The notes beneath the pieces are model-generated. The model ran no database searches. It was not told the DNA's origin and saw only the letters and a list, made by a program, of their open reading frames with translations. From Acinetobacter pecorum (GTDB lineage Bacteria > Pseudomonadota > Gammaproteobacteria > Pseudomonadales > Moraxellaceae): a DNA stretch of 64,000 nt. The position numbers and the translations under genes were made by a program. Positions 18,110 through 28,565 of this stretch are shown piece by piece (position 1 is the stretch's first letter; each line of letters opens with the position of its first letter). The stretch spans positions 1-64,000 of the forward strand of contig NZ_JACSPT010000002.1 of NCBI RefSeq assembly GCF_014837015.1. Reading direction: 5' to 3'.

Positions 18110-18835
18110 ATGATTCAAAGCAGCAACGATTCGACCATCATGCCACAGGCTATTATTTCTGCCCAGAAATTGACACAAAAGATACAACTTTCACAAAAAC
18201 AGCTCACCATTTTTGAGAATCTTGACCTAGAAATTCGGGCTGGGGAACAGGTAGCGATTACGGGTCGTTCCGGTTCCGGAAAATCCACATTACTGGGTAT
18301 TCTGGCAACACTGGATCAGGCCAGTTCAGGTCAGCTTATGGTCTGTGGTGAATTGGTGTCAAGTCTGGATGAAGAACAGCGTGCACTGGTGCGTTTGAAA
18401 AATATCGGCTTTGTATTTCAGTCTTTTCAGCTGTTGCCACATCTGACTGCACTTGAAAATGTGATGCTGCCCCTGCGCCTGCAACCCGATTTTAAATATG
18501 CAGAAGCCGAGCAAAAAGCCTTGGCACTACTGCATAAAGTAGGGCTGGATCGACAGGCGCAGCAAACCCCGAAAGTGCTGTCGGGGGGAGAGCAGCAGCG
18601 TGTGGCGATCGCCCGGGCACTGGTCAGTGAACCAAAAATCATTTTTGCCGATGAACCCACGGGTAACCTCGATGGCGAAACTGCCAAAGAAATTGAACAA
18701 CTGCTATTTCAACTAAATCGGGAACTGGGAACGACCTTGGTGCTGGTGACGCATGACCGAAAACTGGCACAGCAGTGCCAGCGGCATTTTGAGCTGCTGA
18801 ATGGCGAGCTGATTGAACATCCGAGTGGAGGATGA
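18110..18835 (+). CDS. ybbA: ABC transporter ATP-binding protein (YbbA/LolD type)
   Basis: A 241-residue ATPase of the MacB/LolD group, working with the FtsX-like permease encoded immediately downstream. Walker A at 52-60 (GRSGSGKST, Lys58), signature LSGGE from 157, Walker B ending Asp181-Glu182 followed by the D-loop GNLD. Start ATG is preceded by AGGA at good spacing. One base separates its stop from the permease start, so translation is coupled. The first 15 or so residues extend beyond the usual LolD start. Confidence 0.93.
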   Translation: MIQSSNDSTIMPQAIISAQKLTQKIQLSQKQLTIFENLDLEIRAGEQVAITGRSGSGKSTLLGILATLDQASSGQLMVCGELVSSLDEEQRALVRLKNIGFVFQSFQLLPHLTALENVMLPLRLQPDFKYAEAEQKALALLHKVGLDRQAQQTPKVLSGGEQQRVAIARALVSEPKIIFADEPTGNLDGETAKEIEQLLFQLNRELGTTLVLVTHDRKLAQQCQRHFELLNGELIEHPSGG

Positions 18836-18836
18836 A

Positions 18837-21326
18837 ATGAATCCATTATTTCGTCCTTTACTGACACAAAGCTTTAAAACGACCGGGATTTATCTGCTGA
18901 TTATTGCCTTAACACTGGCGATCAGTGCGACCACTGCGCTTAAATTTAGCAATGAGCAGATTCAAAATGCAGTCGCCTTGCAGGCAGCAGAAATGCTGGC
19001 TGCTGATCTGGTACTTTCAGACAATGAACCTTTGCCTGAGCAGTGGCGTGATCAGGCCAGACAGCTGGACCTAAAGCAGTCAGAAGTTATTGTGTTTAGC
19101 AGCATGGCCTATACTGATGCAGAGTTTGTCATGGTCAATGTCAAAGCGATTGATCAGGCTTTTCCTTTGCGTGGTGAGCTGCGGGTGCAACCGGCCAAAC
19201 GCTCGATTCAATCTGGTGAAATCTGGCTCAGTCAACGGGCCATGGATCTACTCAAGGTCAAACTGGGCGATCAGCTCCATATTGCCGATGCTGCGTTTAA
19301 AGTTACTGCAAAGATTGAACAGGACTCCAATCAGGAGCTTGGATTTTCCGGCTTTTCGCCAACGGTGATTATTTCCCAGGCAGATGTAGCAAGAACCAAT
19401 GCCATTCAGGTGGGGAGCCGAATCGAATATCGCCTTCTCATGGCGGGCCGTCCGAATGATACCCAACAATTTGAAGCCTTATTCAAGCAGCACAAGTCAG
19501 CAAACGACACCTCAGAAACGCCAGCAGAAGTACAGGGGCAGGAGTTTGAGGAGCAAAGCAGTCTCAAGTTGCGCAATGCCAGTGAGGGTAATACCCGTTT
19601 GATGAAGCCAATCGCCAATCTGGATACTTTTCTGCAACTGGCGAATATTCTGACCATTTTATTATGCGGGATTGCCATAGCCTTAACCGCACAGCGTTAT
19701 GTGCAGCAGAATCAGGATCATATTGCCTTGATGCGTTGTATCGGTGCCACCAAGCAGCAGATTCTGTCAGCTTATCTGGCTTTACTCGGGATGGTGCTGC
19801 TGATTGCCATGCTGATCGGTACTGTGCTCGGGATCGGTCTGGGTTATGGATTGTTACAGTTAATGTTGCAGCTGATTCCAAATTTGCAGATTGAATTTTC
19901 TGCCATTGCAATGTTGCTTGGACCATTGCCGGTCGCGATGCTGACCAGTGCGGTGGTGCTGCTCGGTTTTGTGATGCCTAGCTTATTGCAACTGCTAAAT
20001 ACGCCGCCGATTCGGGTGATTCGCCAGCAGGAAAAATCAGTACAGTCCATGCTGTGGATGCTGCTGACCGGAACGCTCAGCCTGATTATTTTCAGTGTGA
20101 TTTTGACTGAAAACTTGCTGCTGACCGCCTGGGTGATTGGCGCGATTATTGTGTTATGTGTGGTGCTGTATGTGACGGTCTGGATGGTGTTAAAGCTGCT
20201 GCGGAATATGAAGCTAAATCTATCATCGTATGTCAGAACACCTTCACATACCGCCTTGCAGATTACGGCGTTAGCTTTGGGTCTGAGCCTGATTACGGTA
20301 CTGGCAGTATTACGTACTGATCTGCTAGATCGTTGGCAGCAACAGTTACCAGAAGGTACGCCGAACCAGTTTGTTTATGGTTTACCACCTTTTGAGATGC
20401 CAGCCCTGAAAGCCCAACTGGAGCAGAATGGCTGGAAAAGCACACCACTCTATCCGAATATTCGCGGGCGTCTGGTCGCCAAAAATGATCAGCCTTTTGC
20501 TGATGAACTGGTCAAAAGCAGCAATACCTTAAAGCGTGAGCTGAATCTGACCCAGTCAAACCGCTATCCTCAGGATAATGTCATTGTTCAGGGTAAGGCA
20601 GAATTAAAACAGCCGGGTGAGGTTTCAGTCGAGGCCAATACGGCCGAAGAATTAGGCATTAAGATAGGAGATAAACTCAGTTTCAGTCTGCCTGAAGGCA
20701 TACTGGAAGCTAAAGTCGTTAATCTAAGAACCGTCGAGTGGGAAAGTTTTAGTCCGAACTTTTTCTTTATTTTTGCCCCGAATAGCATGGATGCCAATGC
20801 AGGCAGTTATCTGGGCAGTTTTTATGTGCCGGAGACAGATAAAGGCAAACTGGTGTCGGTAATCCAGCAATTTTCCAACACGGTTTTTATTGATGTCAGC
20901 CTGATTCTGGAAGAGATCAAACGCCTTGTGAATGTGCTGGTGCAAATCGTGACGATTCTGGCGGTACTGGTCAGTATTTCCGGTTTTCTGGTGCTGATGG
21001 CCTGTTTGAACCTGTTAATGGATGAACGCAAACGTGAAGTGGCTTTGCTACGTTCATTTGGTAGTTCCAAGCAGAAACTGAAGACCATGATGAGTCTGGA
21101 AATTGGTTTTATCGGGCTGTTTGCCGGAATTGTTTCCTGCCTGTTTGCCGAAGTCATCAGTGCAATTGCCAGCTATAAAATGGATTTGATGATTCAGCCG
21201 CATTGGGAAATCTGGATTATCCTGCCGATCTTTATGACCGTTTTATGTATGTTAATTGGCCGTTATCGTCTGAGTTATCTGTCGGATATTCCGCCTTTAC
21301 AAAGCTTGCGCGAGATGAATCAGTAA
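18837..21326 (+). CDS. ybbP: FtsX-like ABC permease (YbbP type)
   Basis: An 829-residue inner-membrane permease forming a transporter with the preceding ATPase. Layout: N-terminal membrane anchor, a large periplasmic domain (about 45-260), a FtsX block with three membrane segments (about 275-400), further segments (about 410-470), a second periplasmic domain (about 500-690) and a C-terminal FtsX block. This duplicated form is typical of YbbP. The ATG at 18837 follows GGAGG at ideal spacing; an upstream TTG in frame is less likely. With tesA alongside, a role in envelope lipid or substrate release is often suggested but unproven. Confidence 0.92.
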   Translation: MNPLFRPLLTQSFKTTGIYLLIIALTLAISATTALKFSNEQIQNAVALQAAEMLAADLVLSDNEPLPEQWRDQARQLDLKQSEVIVFSSMAYTDAEFVMVNVKAIDQAFPLRGELRVQPAKRSIQSGEIWLSQRAMDLLKVKLGDQLHIADAAFKVTAKIEQDSNQELGFSGFSPTVIISQADVARTNAIQVGSRIEYRLLMAGRPNDTQQFEALFKQHKSANDTSETPAEVQGQEFEEQSSLKLRNASEGNTRLMKPIANLDTFLQLANILTILLCGIAIALTAQRYVQQNQDHIALMRCIGATKQQILSAYLALLGMVLLIAMLIGTVLGIGLGYGLLQLMLQLIPNLQIEFSAIAMLLGPLPVAMLTSAVVLLGFVMPSLLQLLNTPPIRVIRQQEKSVQSMLWMLLTGTLSLIIFSVILTENLLLTAWVIGAIIVLCVVLYVTVWMVLKLLRNMKLNLSSYVRTPSHTALQITALALGLSLITVLAVLRTDLLDRWQQQLPEGTPNQFVYGLPPFEMPALKAQLEQNGWKSTPLYPNIRGRLVAKNDQPFADELVKSSNTLKRELNLTQSNRYPQDNVIVQGKAELKQPGEVSVEANTAEELGIKIGDKLSFSLPEGILEAKVVNLRTVEWESFSPNFFFIFAPNSMDANAGSYLGSFYVPETDKGKLVSVIQQFSNTVFIDVSLILEEIKRLVNVLVQIVTILAVLVSISGFLVLMACLNLLMDERKREVALLRSFGSSKQKLKTMMSLEIGFIGLFAGIVSCLFAEVISAIASYKMDLMIQPHWEIWIILPIFMTVLCMLIGRYRLSYLSDIPPLQSLREMNQ

Positions 21327-21360
21327 GATTCATCTCTTGGGCTTTTAAACCGGTTCTGAT

Positions 21361-22179
21361 TTAAAGTTGTAACTGCTGCTGCATGAGTTCCAGCATTTCT
21401 TGCCAGAGTGGACGAATGGGTTCAAGCAAGACTAGGTTATATTGATAAAGCAGGACACACAGCCCAAAACCGATACACAAGGCTATCAGATTGAACAGGC
21501 GGCTACGCTGCATTTTTTGACCCATATACCATAACAGGGTGAGCAAAGCACCCATCAGCATGCCGCCTATATGGGCGGCATTGTTGATTCCGCTGATCAT
21601 AAAGCCCAATGCCAGGTTTAGACCCAGAACCATTACCAGGGTTTTTTTATCCAGAATAAAGCGTTGCTGGGGTAGCATCGGCAATAAGGCCAGCACTGTC
21701 AGTGAAGCCCCGAGTCCCATCACAGCACCAGATGCCCCGGCACTGACTGCAGGTAATAGATCTGGATTGGCGACACCACCTTCAATCAGGTTATAGCTGT
21801 TTTGAATATTTATATAACCACTGAGCAGACTACCCATCAGACCGGCGCAGAGATATAAGCCGATAAAATACATCCGGCCAAAAAGTTGTTCGGCCACACT
21901 ACCAAAAATATACAAGGCCCACATATTCAACATCAGATGAATCAGGCCAAAATGAAAAAACATGCTGCTAAACAAGCGCATGGGTTCCGCTATATAAGTT
22001 AAAGGTGCATAATCTGCACCCCAGAGAATAGCATCTCGGGTACTCGGTTGGGTCACGTCCATGCCATGCATGACTTGCCAGACAAATAATCCCACATTGA
22101 TGCCGATTAAAATGGCGGTAATCCACCAGAGATGCATATCAAGTTTGCGATGTGCGACAGGGGGAGAGTATTCAGACAT
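21361..22179 (-). CDS. Rhomboid-family intramembrane serine protease (second copy)
   Basis: A 272-residue membrane protein, distinct from the shorter rhomboid at 10736-11353. Motifs: HFGLIHLMLN (76-85), catalytic Ser150 in SAGASGA and His203 in NNAAHIGG, a full dyad. There is an N-terminal extension with an extra membrane helix, a loop (about 122-146) between the third and fourth helices, and a C-terminal seventh helix. Divergent from mtgA, 34 bp beyond the convergent ybbP stop with no clear terminator between. Confidence 0.9.
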   Translation of the reverse strand: MSEYSPPVAHRKLDMHLWWITAILIGINVGLFVWQVMHGMDVTQPSTRDAILWGADYAPLTYIAEPMRLFSSMFFHFGLIHLMLNMWALYIFGSVAEQLFGRMYFIGLYLCAGLMGSLLSGYINIQNSYNLIEGGVANPDLLPAVSAGASGAVMGLGASLTVLALLPMLPQQRFILDKKTLVMVLGLNLALGFMISGINNAAHIGGMLMGALLTLLWYMGQKMQRSRLFNLIALCIGFGLCVLLYQYNLVLLEPIRPLWQEMLELMQQQLQL

Positions 22180-22256
22180 GCTATTTTTTTGCTGTGATTG
22201 TATATTTCGAATAAGCTTAACACGAAAAATTAAATTTTCAGGAGTAACGCACTGAC

Positions 22257-22931
22257 ATGAAAGCCTTTCTGATCCGCACGATGCTCGTCATCGTCAGTGT
22301 GATCCTGCTGGTTCAATTGTGGATCTTTGCCAGTCTGGCCTGGTGGCGCACCCATCCGGTAAACACCACCATGATGATGCGGATCGATTACTGGTCAGAA
22401 CCTTCCAAACCGATTCAGCATCAGTGGCGGCCCTACGACGAGATCAGCCTGAATCTGAAACGTGCAATTGTCACTGCGGAAGATGGAAAATTTATTCATC
22501 ACCATGGTTTTGACTGGGAGGGCATTCAACAGGCGCTGAATAAAAACCGGGATCAAGGCCGAGTCGTCGCAGGAGGTTCCACCATTTCCCAGCAACTGGC
22601 GAAAAACCTGTTCCTCGTCAATAAGCGTTCATTTGTACGTAAAGGACAAGAAGCTGTCGCCACCTGGATGATGGAACGCATGTGGTCCAAACAGAGAATT
22701 CTGGAAGTGTATATGAACTCGATCGAGTTCGGGGACAACATCTATGGAGTGGAAGCCGCGGCCAAACATTATTTTGGTAAAACCGCGCAAAGCCTGACCC
22801 AGGATCAGGCTATCTTTCTGGCTGCCATTCTCACCAATCCGAAATATTTTCAGGATCATCGTAACTCGTCTGCTTTAAATGCACGTAAGCGGATGATTAA
22901 GCGTTATATGCGTTATGCAGAATTACCTTAA
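22257..22931 (+). CDS. mtgA: Monofunctional biosynthetic peptidoglycan transglycosylase
   Basis: Polymerises lipid II into glycan strands at the periplasmic face of the inner membrane. The 224 residues start with one membrane anchor (about 5-28), then the GT51 domain with catalytic Glu75 in TAEDGKF, the [14 protein letters not shown] motif and the second-Glu region [13 protein letters not shown]. There is no transpeptidase domain, as expected for MtgA. AGGAG lies 12 nt before the start. Lies directly upstream of ppk with a terminator between, a neighbourhood also seen in Acinetobacter. Confidence 0.95.
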   Translation: MKAFLIRTMLVIVSVILLVQLWIFASLAWWRTHPVNTTMMMRIDYWSEPSKPIQHQWRPYDEISLNLKRAIVTAEDGKFIHHHGFDWEGIQQALNKNRDQGRVVAGGSTISQQLAKNLFLVNKRSFVRKGQEAVATWMMERMWSKQRILEVYMNSIEFGDNIYGVEAAAKHYFGKTAQSLTQDQAIFLAAILTNPKYFQDHRNSSALNARKRMIKRYMRYAELP

Positions 22932-22947
22932 GATATTATTTAGAGAG

Positions 22948-22973
22948 AAAGCCCAATTATTTGGGCTTTTTTT
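22948..22973 (+). terminator. Terminator after mtgA
   Basis: AAAGCCCAA-TTAT-TTGGGCTTT stem followed by a T-run. Confidence 0.9.
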
Positions 22974-22979
22974 ATGAAA

Positions 22980-22997
22980 TTGTCATAAAATTGAAGC
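22980..22997 (+). promoter_or_regulatory. Pho-box-like site upstream of ppk
   Basis: TTGTCAT-AAAA-TTGAAGC: the first half-site is a good match to the PhoB half-site, the second keeps only the TTG start. It is about 45 bp upstream of the ppk start, a reasonable position. ppk is known to be induced by phosphate starvation in Acinetobacter ADP1, which supports it, but the site on its own is weak. Confidence 0.45.
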
Positions 22998-23042
22998 ATA
23001 CTTGGAACGATAAGCACAATTTTAAATCCACGTAGGTTTGAT

Positions 23043-25124
23043 ATGAATACGGCAGCCAGCAGCACTTCAGTACAGCCCGAATATACGTATAATGATCGTT
23101 ATATCAATCGTGAACTGTCTATCCTGGACTTTCATTTACGCGTTCTGGAACAGGCTGTCGATCCTTTACATCCATTGCTCGAACGCATGAATTTCCTGTT
23201 GATTTTCTCGCGTAATCTGGACGAGTTTTTTGAAATTCGCGTTGCAGGTGTTTTAGAGCAGCTTGATCTGGGAAATGAAAGCCGCAGCCCGGATGGTCTC
23301 ACACCCAAGCAGGTCATGGAGCAGATTTCTAAAACTGCGCATGCCGCGATTGAGCGTCAGTACCGTATTTTGAATGAAGAAATTTTGCCAAAACTGCGTG
23401 AGGAAGATATTTGTTTCCTGCGCCGTGGTGAGCTGACTCCAGCACAATCTGCCTGGGTTAAAAAATATTTTCAGGAGCAGGTGGCGCCGGTTCTCACGCC
23501 GATCAGCCTAGACCCAGCGCATCCATTCCCGCGGCTGGTGAATAAATCACTGAACTTTATTGTGACGCTGGAAGGTAAAGACGCCTTTGGTCGTCAGATT
23601 GATCTGGCCGTAGTGCCTGCACCGCGGTCATTGCCACGCGTGGTACGTTTGCCCGATGAACTGACCGATGGCAAAGAACATCATGTGATGCTGTCTGCCA
23701 TTATTCACGAGCATGTCTCCGATCTGTTTCCGGGTATGACGGCGACCGGCTGTTATCAGTTCCGTGTTACCCGTAATGCCGATCTGGCCTTGAATGAAGA
23801 TGTGGAAGATCTGGCCAAGGCACTCAAAGGTGAACTCAGTTCACGCCGGTTTGGTCGAGCGGTACGTCTGGAAGTCACAGAAAACTGTCCACAGCATATT
23901 TATGAATATCTGCTGAATGAATTTGATCTGGATGAGGATCAGCTTTATAAAGTTGCTGGCCCGGTCAATCTGGCACGTTTGCTGTCTAACTTTAAGCGTC
24001 CACATTTACGCTATGACTCGCATACGCCGGTTATTCCCAAAGTACTAAAAAAATCTGAAAATATTTTTAGTGCAATGCAGAAACAGGATATCTTGCTGCA
24101 TCATCCGTTTGAATCTTTTGCACCGGTCATTTCATTATTACGTGAAGCGGCACGTGATCCACAAGTCTTGGCGATCAAACAGACCTTATATCGTAGCGGA
24201 CCGGATTCTGAAATTGTGCAGGTACTGGCTGAAGCTGCCCGTAATGGCAAAGAAGTCACGGCAGTGATTGAATTGCGCGCGCGTTTCGATGAGGAATCCA
24301 ATATTGAAGTCGCCAATGTACTGCAGGAAGCGGGTGCGGTGGTGGTGTATGGCATTGTGGGCTACAAGACCCATGCCAAGATGATTCTGGTGGTACGCCG
24401 GGAAAATAATAAACTGGTGCGCTATGTGCATCTGGGTACCGGTAACTATCATGCCGGCAATGCGCGAATCTATACCGACTATGGGCTGTTAACTACGGAC
24501 AAAGACCTGTGTGAAGATGTGCATCGGATTTTCCAGGAACTGACCGGTATGGGGAAAATGGCCAAGCTGAAAAAGCTGCTACATGCGCCGTTTACCTTGC
24601 ATGCCCAGTTACTGAACTATATCGATAATGAAATTGCCTTTGCCCAGGCAGGTAAGCCGGCGCAGATCATCGTCAAAGTCAATGCCCTGACCGAAATGCA
24701 ATTGATTAATAAACTTTATGAGGCCTCTCAGGCCGGGGTGCAGATTGACCTGATTATCCGTTCGATTTGCAGTTTGCGTCCGGGATTACCGGGCCTGTCT
24801 GAAAATATTCGGGTACGTTCAATTGTCGGGCGTTTCCTGGAGCATACCCGTGTGTATTATTTCAGCAATAATGGCAATGCACGGATTTACTGTTCAAGTG
24901 CCGACTGGATGGATCGTAACCTGTTTAACCGGGTCGAAGCCTGTTTCCCGATAGAAGATGAAGGCTTGAAAAAACGTATCTATCAGCAGGGTCTTTTTAA
25001 TTACCTGAAAGATAACCAGCAAGCCTGGTTATTGCAAGGTGATGGAACCTGGGTGCGAGCACATCCGCAAGAAGGTGAAAAGCCGCATAATGCACAACGT
25101 GTTTTGCTAGAGCTGTTTAAATAG
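23043..25124 (+). CDS. ppk: Polyphosphate kinase 1
   Basis: Makes inorganic polyphosphate from ATP reversibly; membrane-associated. The 693 residues follow the four-domain PPK1 plan: N-terminal domain opening with [11 protein letters not shown], head domain, and two phospholipase-D-like C domains. The phosphorylated His corresponds to His444 in KTHAK, followed by HLGTGNYH and the C2 motif SSADWMDRN near the C-terminus. Length is typical. A Pho-box-like sequence precedes it, and it ends at a strong terminator, so it is probably monocistronic. Confidence 0.97.
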   Translation: MNTAASSTSVQPEYTYNDRYINRELSILDFHLRVLEQAVDPLHPLLERMNFLLIFSRNLDEFFEIRVAGVLEQLDLGNESRSPDGLTPKQVMEQISKTAHAAIERQYRILNEEILPKLREEDICFLRRGELTPAQSAWVKKYFQEQVAPVLTPISLDPAHPFPRLVNKSLNFIVTLEGKDAFGRQIDLAVVPAPRSLPRVVRLPDELTDGKEHHVMLSAIIHEHVSDLFPGMTATGCYQFRVTRNADLALNEDVEDLAKALKGELSSRRFGRAVRLEVTENCPQHIYEYLLNEFDLDEDQLYKVAGPVNLARLLSNFKRPHLRYDSHTPVIPKVLKKSENIFSAMQKQDILLHHPFESFAPVISLLREAARDPQVLAIKQTLYRSGPDSEIVQVLAEAARNGKEVTAVIELRARFDEESNIEVANVLQEAGAVVVYGIVGYKTHAKMILVVRRENNKLVRYVHLGTGNYHAGNARIYTDYGLLTTDKDLCEDVHRIFQELTGMGKMAKLKKLLHAPFTLHAQLLNYIDNEIAFAQAGKPAQIIVKVNALTEMQLINKLYEASQAGVQIDLIIRSICSLRPGLPGLSENIRVRSIVGRFLEHTRVYYFSNNGNARIYCSSADWMDRNLFNRVEACFPIEDEGLKKRIYQQGLFNYLKDNQQAWLLQGDGTWVRAHPQEGEKPHNAQRVLLELFK

Positions 25125-25138
25125 GTTTAGGTATTTCC

Positions 25139-25164
25139 AGAGGCTGAATCTTCAGCCTCTTTTT
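25139..25164 (+). terminator. Terminator after ppk
   Basis: AGAGGCTGAA-TC-TTCAGCCTCT stem followed by a T-rich tail. Confidence 0.9.
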
Positions 25165-25334
25165 CATTCTGAAAAGAGGATTTAACTGTGCTGCAGAATA
25201 GGTGCAGGTGCAGTAAATGAAATGATCTGATATTTATTTTAGACTGCTTATCTTCTATCTCGGAATATTTTTACTCATGTTCAACCTGAGGCCTTGCTGG
25301 CTTTATTTGAGTTGGAGTATGAGTTTTAGGATAT

Positions 25335-25365
25335 AAAAAAAGGAGCACGCTTGTTGCTCCTTTTT
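25335..25365 (-). terminator. Terminator after oxyR
   Basis: Read on the minus strand: GGAGCA ... TGCTCC stem followed by a T7 tract, about 13 bp beyond the oxyR stop. It closes the rubA-rubB-estB-oxyR cluster. Confidence 0.8.
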
Positions 25366-25377
25366 ATCATACTGGGA

Positions 25378-26286
25378 TTAAGCGCCGTCGTGACGGGTAA
25401 TCTTCTGGAAAATCTGTAACAACACATCAAACTCGCTTTGTAGCGGAGTGCTTTTACGGGTTACCAATGCCAAGGTACGACTTGGGGCTGACTCGATGGC
25501 TTTTACCTGAATCTCAGGGTTAGCTTTTACCATATTGGTATGGATCGCAATTTCAGGCAACAGGGTAAAACCAAGATTGGCTGAAACCATTTCGATTAAA
25601 GTCGGCAGTGAGCTGGCTTTTAGCCGATGATCATTTTTACGCTCACCAATCGGGCAGGCACTTAAAGCATGATCACGCAGGCAATGACCTTCTTCAAGTA
25701 ACATCAGGCGAGACAGGTCCAGATCTGCCAGAGAATTGGCTTGTGCCGCATGCTGATCAGATTTTTGATAAACCAGATACAGATTCTCTTTGGCAATTTC
25801 AGCGACTTTCAGACCACGGGTGTCGAAAGGCAATGCCAGTGCCACCATATCCAGATTACCGTGTTCCAGCTTTTCTACAATCTTTTCACTTTGTGCTTCA
25901 TGCAGATGCAACTGAATTTTTGGTAACTGTTTATGCACTTCGTCTAGCAGCTGGGACAACAGGAAAGGAGCGATCGTTGGAATGATTCCGAGATGTAAAT
26001 CACCGGTTAAGGGTTCACTCATCTCACGACTTAAACGCATTAGATCCTGAGCATCGGCCAGTAGAACACGTGCGCGAGCAACCACTTGTTCACCAAGAGG
26101 CGTTAAACGAACATTCTGACGGTCGCGTTCAACAAGTACGCCACCGAGTAAACGCTCCAGCTCCATGATGCCGCCAGACAAGGTAGACTGGGTGACAAAC
26201 GAGCGGCGAGCAGCTTCTGTAAAATGCAGCGTCTCTGACAGTGTTACGAGGTATGACAGCTGTCTTAGGGATGGTAATGCAGCCAT
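25378..26286 (-). CDS. oxyR: LysR-type hydrogen-peroxide regulator OxyR
   Basis: A peroxide-sensing transcription factor. The 302 residues have an N-terminal winged helix-turn-helix (about 1-65) and a LysR effector domain. The redox pair is visible as Cys202 and Cys211 in EEGHCLRDHALSAC, with the same nine-residue spacing as Cys199/Cys208 of E. coli OxyR, which fixes the identity. Last gene of the rubA-rubB-estB-oxyR cluster, 13 bp after estB, the same order as in Acinetobacter ADP1. Confidence 0.95.
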   Translation of the reverse strand: MAALPSLRQLSYLVTLSETLHFTEAARRSFVTQSTLSGGIMELERLLGGVLVERDRQNVRLTPLGEQVVARARVLLADAQDLMRLSREMSEPLTGDLHLGIIPTIAPFLLSQLLDEVHKQLPKIQLHLHEAQSEKIVEKLEHGNLDMVALALPFDTRGLKVAEIAKENLYLVYQKSDQHAAQANSLADLDLSRLMLLEEGHCLRDHALSACPIGERKNDHRLKASSLPTLIEMVSANLGFTLLPEIAIHTNMVKANPEIQVKAIESAPSRTLALVTRKSTPLQSEFDVLLQIFQKITRHDGA

Positions 26287-26299
26287 AGTGTCCTAATGT

Positions 26300-27238
26300 T
26301 TATGATTTAAAATGATCAGCAAATAATTCGCTAAGATATGGAATAAAATGCGGTGGGATATCATGCCCCATTCCATCAATTAATTCAAATTTAGCCCCTG
26401 AAATTGCTTTCGCAACGGCCTTGCCATGGCTAGGAGGTAGCAATCGATCTCGAGAACCATGGATCACCAGGGTATCTTGTTTGATTTGCTTGTCCAGTTG
26501 CAGCAATGAGCCTGTACATAATATTGCTAAAAACTGCTGAAGTATACCGGCAGGATAGTAACTTCGCTTATATAATTTGCGTGCGGTCTGCACTGCCTCC
26601 AGATGATTGACATAACCTGGTGAGCCAATGATCTTAAACAGTTTCAAGCTATGGTCGACAATACCATCTTCATCTGTTGAAGATGGTTTGTCAATTAAAC
26701 TAAAGAGCTGCTTGGGAAAGGGTGGTGGTAACAGCGGCTGGTTATTGCTGGTAAATAATAACCCCAGTTTTTTAACTTTGTCCGGATAGCGGGCTGCCAG
26801 AATCTGCGCAATCATACCGCCCATTGAGGCACCCAGCACATAGACCTGCCCCAACTGCATTTTTTCAATCAGCAGACTGACATCTTCCGCCATATCATAC
26901 AGATCATAAGGTGCACCCTGATTGCCCAGACCCAGAACAAAACGGCTCATCATTTTCAGGGTGTTCAGACGTGGGCCTTTATGATGGATTTTTGAAGACA
27001 GCCCAATATCACGATTATCAAAACGTACAATATGATAACCTTTATCAATCAGGGATTTACAAAAAAAATCCGGCCAGTATAGCATTTGCCCACCCAGACC
27101 CATAATCAGCAGAATGGTAGGATGTTCCGGATTGCCACCAACCTCGACATGTAGCTGGATCCCATTACCAAGATCGACCTTAGTTTCATGCATGAACGGG
27201 GTATAAGGGGAAAGATTAAGCTGTTCTAAGCTATACAT
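26300..27238 (-). CDS. estB: Alpha/beta-hydrolase esterase EstB
   Basis: A 312-residue serine hydrolase without signal peptide. Motifs: oxyanion-hole strand ending MGLGG, nucleophile elbow GASMGG, acid in HGSRDRLLPP and His in GMGHDIPP. Gene order between rubB and oxyR matches estB of Acinetobacter ADP1, described as an esterase. Natural substrate is not evident. 57 bp separate it from rubB and 13 bp from oxyR, consistent with one transcript. Confidence 0.88.
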   Translation of the reverse strand: MYSLEQLNLSPYTPFMHETKVDLGNGIQLHVEVGGNPEHPTILLIMGLGGQMLYWPDFFCKSLIDKGYHIVRFDNRDIGLSSKIHHKGPRLNTLKMMSRFVLGLGNQGAPYDLYDMAEDVSLLIEKMQLGQVYVLGASMGGMIAQILAARYPDKVKKLGLLFTSNNQPLLPPPFPKQLFSLIDKPSSTDEDGIVDHSLKLFKIIGSPGYVNHLEAVQTARKLYKRSYYPAGILQQFLAILCTGSLLQLDKQIKQDTLVIHGSRDRLLPPSHGKAVAKAISGAKFELIDGMGHDIPPHFIPYLSELFADHFKS

Positions 27239-27295
27239 GGTCGCTGTCCTGATAAAAGGATATTTTGTTTAAAAAATATCCTTGCTATTAAACCT

Positions 27296-28474
27296 CTAAA
27301 CTGCCGCAGGAATCAAGTCAGGAACCTGCTTGGTCAAGGCCAGACGCTGTTTGGCTGCAGTGGCACCCAAAAGTACGAAACCGCGTAAGGTTCCATGGGT
27401 GTCAATTGCTTTAGCCAGCATGCCATCGTCAAACTCTTCAGTTTCCCAGATGACATCAACATCGACGGGTGCAGGCAATACCGTTAAAGGTGCAGCAGGT
27501 GTTTTAACTGCCACAGGCATGGCAGGATAATGTACGGCAGTGTGTTCACCGTTCAAGGTTTTTGCCAGAGCGCGAGCTTGTTGCATGATGGGCATGACGT
27601 AAGGCAGTAAGATTCCATTGACTTCGGCACAGTCACCTACAGCATAAATATCGGCCTGACTGGTTTCCAGTTGTGCTGTGGTTAAAACTCCGCGACTGGT
27701 ATGGATGTCTGCCTGTTTTGTCAAAGAAATATTTGGCTGCAAGCCTACCGCAGATAACACCACATCTGCGACCAGAGACTGGCCATTGGCCAGCGTGACC
27801 AGATAATCACCGTTATTGGCTCGAGAAACTTTTTCGACCGTGGTGCCCAAGACAAAGTGGATGCCGGTTTCTTCAAGATTTTTCTGGAATGCTGTGGCAA
27901 CATATTCCGGCAATAAACGGCCAAGCGGCTGCGGTGCCAAATCAATGACTGTAACTTGGTGATCGGTATTTTGCAGGTCGTTGGCAAATTCACAGCCAAT
28001 CAGGCCGGCACCTAAAATCACCACACGCTTATCTTCACGTGCTGCCAGATTATTACGGAAAGCTTTATAGTCATTTAAATTGTTGACGACATGAATATCA
28101 TCGCTGGCGTCCCCGGCAATGGCCAGACGTACCGGATTAGCACCGACTGCCAAGACCAGTTTGCTATAAGGTTGCGTGCTTTCCTGACCATCTTTTTCAA
28201 GAATAAGCTGATGATCTTCCGGATGAATCGCTTTGACCCAGGTGTGCTGTTCAATGTGCATATTAAGCTGTGCTGACATTTTAGCTGCATCGCCCAGTGG
28301 AATCTGTTCAGGTGCTTTATTGCCGGCCAGAGCATTGGAAAGCGTCGGTTTAGCATAATTGACTGCATCATCGGCACAAATCATTAGCAGTTCATGCTCT
28401 GGATTCAGCTTGCGAAATTCACGTGCTACGGCATAACCCGCCATACCTGAACCAATAATGACGATAGGATGCAT
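27296..28474 (-). CDS. rubB: Rubredoxin-NAD(+) reductase
   Basis: An FAD flavoprotein that passes electrons from NADH to rubredoxin for alkane hydroxylation. FAD-binding GSGMAG at 8-13, second Rossmann motif ILGAGLIG near 150, and the FAD-contact VGDCAEV near 275. I start it at the ATG at 28474 (392 residues) because the protein then begins MHPIVIIGSG like ADP1 RubB; an ATG four codons upstream (28486) has the better ribosome site (GGAG) and is a real alternative. Longer in-frame starts run to 28525. Second gene after rubA. Confidence 0.93.
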   Translation of the reverse strand: MHPIVIIGSGMAGYAVAREFRKLNPEHELLMICADDAVNYAKPTLSNALAGNKAPEQIPLGDAAKMSAQLNMHIEQHTWVKAIHPEDHQLILEKDGQESTQPYSKLVLAVGANPVRLAIAGDASDDIHVVNNLNDYKAFRNNLAAREDKRVVILGAGLIGCEFANDLQNTDHQVTVIDLAPQPLGRLLPEYVATAFQKNLEETGIHFVLGTTVEKVSRANNGDYLVTLANGQSLVADVVLSAVGLQPNISLTKQADIHTSRGVLTTAQLETSQADIYAVGDCAEVNGILLPYVMPIMQQARALAKTLNGEHTAVHYPAMPVAVKTPAAPLTVLPAPVDVDVIWETEEFDDGMLAKAIDTHGTLRGFVLLGATAAKQRLALTKQVPDLIPAAV

Positions 28475-28565
28475 AGTTGTTTCCATATGGTAGAGCTCCA
28501 TGCTGTATAAATGATAGAAAGGCATAAAAAAAGACCATATAGATATGGCCTTTAACTGGGCGTCA

